64,000 nucleotides of DNA from Herbaspirillum sp. LeCh32-8. Lineage in GTDB: Bacteria > Pseudomonadota > Gammaproteobacteria > Burkholderiales > Burkholderiaceae_D. Shown in pieces: positions 63,962 to 64,000 of the stretch. A program made the translations under genes and the position numbers. The stretch lies in assembly GCF_017814915.1 (NCBI RefSeq), contig NZ_JAGIPZ010000011.1, positions 106,748 to 170,747 on the forward strand. The letters run 5' to 3'. How positions within the stretch are numbered: position 1 is the first letter of the stretch; each line of letters begins with the position of its first letter. The notes under the pieces are model-generated. The model worked only from the letters and a program-made list of their open reading frames with translations, made no database searches and was not told the origin of the DNA.

Positions 63962-64000
63962 CCCACCTTCCACTGCCTTCCAAAGGCAGCCACACGGTCG
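63930..64000 (+). mobile_element. Likely end of a nested insertion sequence, repeats AATTGACCC
   Basis: The integrase frame departs from family sequence near 63930. Just after, AATTGACCC occurs twice (63942-63950 and 63956-63964) at a 14-bp period, followed by a CTGCCTT/AAGGCAG hairpin (63973-63989). Repeated short transposase-binding sites of this kind are typical of IS21-type ends. No transposase is visible in the window, so this is tentative. Confidence 0.5.

Larger units (their letters stand above)
62779..64000 (+). mobile_element. Integrase-bearing element inserted in pilQ (extends beyond window)
   Basis: From about 62775 the DNA loses pilQ coding and becomes clearly AT-richer than the host, with TATAAA-like tracts and less biased codons. 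It carries a tyrosine recombinase gene reading away from the junction. The left boundary lies in ATAFN (62770-62778). No terminal inverted repeat is visible at the left end, as expected for a site-specific recombinase element rather than a DDE transposon. The right boundary is outside the window. Confidence 0.85.

Overview
The window is high-GC proteobacterial chromosome. Gene content and order (mla-ibaG-murA-his run, caa3-like cytochrome oxidase cluster with CtaG/SURF1/SCO, ftsY-ftsE-ftsX-rpoH, PhaM, mrcA beside pilMNOPQ) point to Betaproteobacteria, order Burkholderiales, most likely Oxalobacteraceae close to Herbaspirillum. This is inferred from recall of family and synteny patterns; no search was run. 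No rRNA, tRNA or CRISPR array was recognised.

Layout. 1-14248 (all minus strand): a run read from right to left, mlaF-mlaE-mlaD-mlaA-mlaC-mlaB (phospholipid transport across the envelope), an ABC-2 exporter pair, ibaG, murA, then hisG-hisD-[DNA methyltransferase]-hisC-hisB-hisH-hisA-hisF, with hisF cut by the window edge. 14629-18040 (plus): ychF, a PF13679-type methyltransferase and a diguanylate cyclase with a GC-rich, hairpin-rich leader. 18065-24257 (minus): an EamA transporter, then a cluster of two M16 peptidase-like proteins around a ParA-like ATPase, rsmD, coaD and a ferredoxin. 24463-28854 (plus): ftsY, a small helix-hairpin-helix protein, ftsE, ftsX and rpoH. The rpoH leader has a near-perfect CIRCE (HrcA) operator, a sigma-32-like promoter and a possible thermosensor fold.

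28953-38609: cytochrome c oxidase structural and assembly genes (sco1, ctaB, ctaA, SCO-like, SURF1, ctaE, DUF2970, ctaG, a 36-residue membrane protein, ctaD, ctaC, DUF2244), nearly all minus strand. 39020-41382: bioC-like methyltransferase, comF, trmL, then a REP-like inverted pair. 41585-45517 (minus): an ABC importer with two tandem paralogous binding proteins. 45842-55275: a DUF2946 plus PCu(A)C copper pair, rfaE2, a diiron desaturase-like protein, phaM, an amino-acid-type binding protein, two tandem DUF3108 proteins, queC and a serine hydrolase.

55392-64000: mrcA diverges from pilM-pilN-pilO-pilP-pilQ. The pilQ secretin gene is cut off inside its C-terminal secretin domain at about 62775. 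There the DNA changes abruptly to AT-rich sequence coding for a tyrosine recombinase. That recombinase is itself cut before its catalytic tyrosine by what looks like the end of a second, nested element with AATTGACCC repeats. The strain therefore probably lacks a functional type IV pilus secretin, unless pilQ is restored elsewhere. The strongest leads are the pilQ double insertion, the layered control of rpoH, and the methyltransferase gene inside the his operon.
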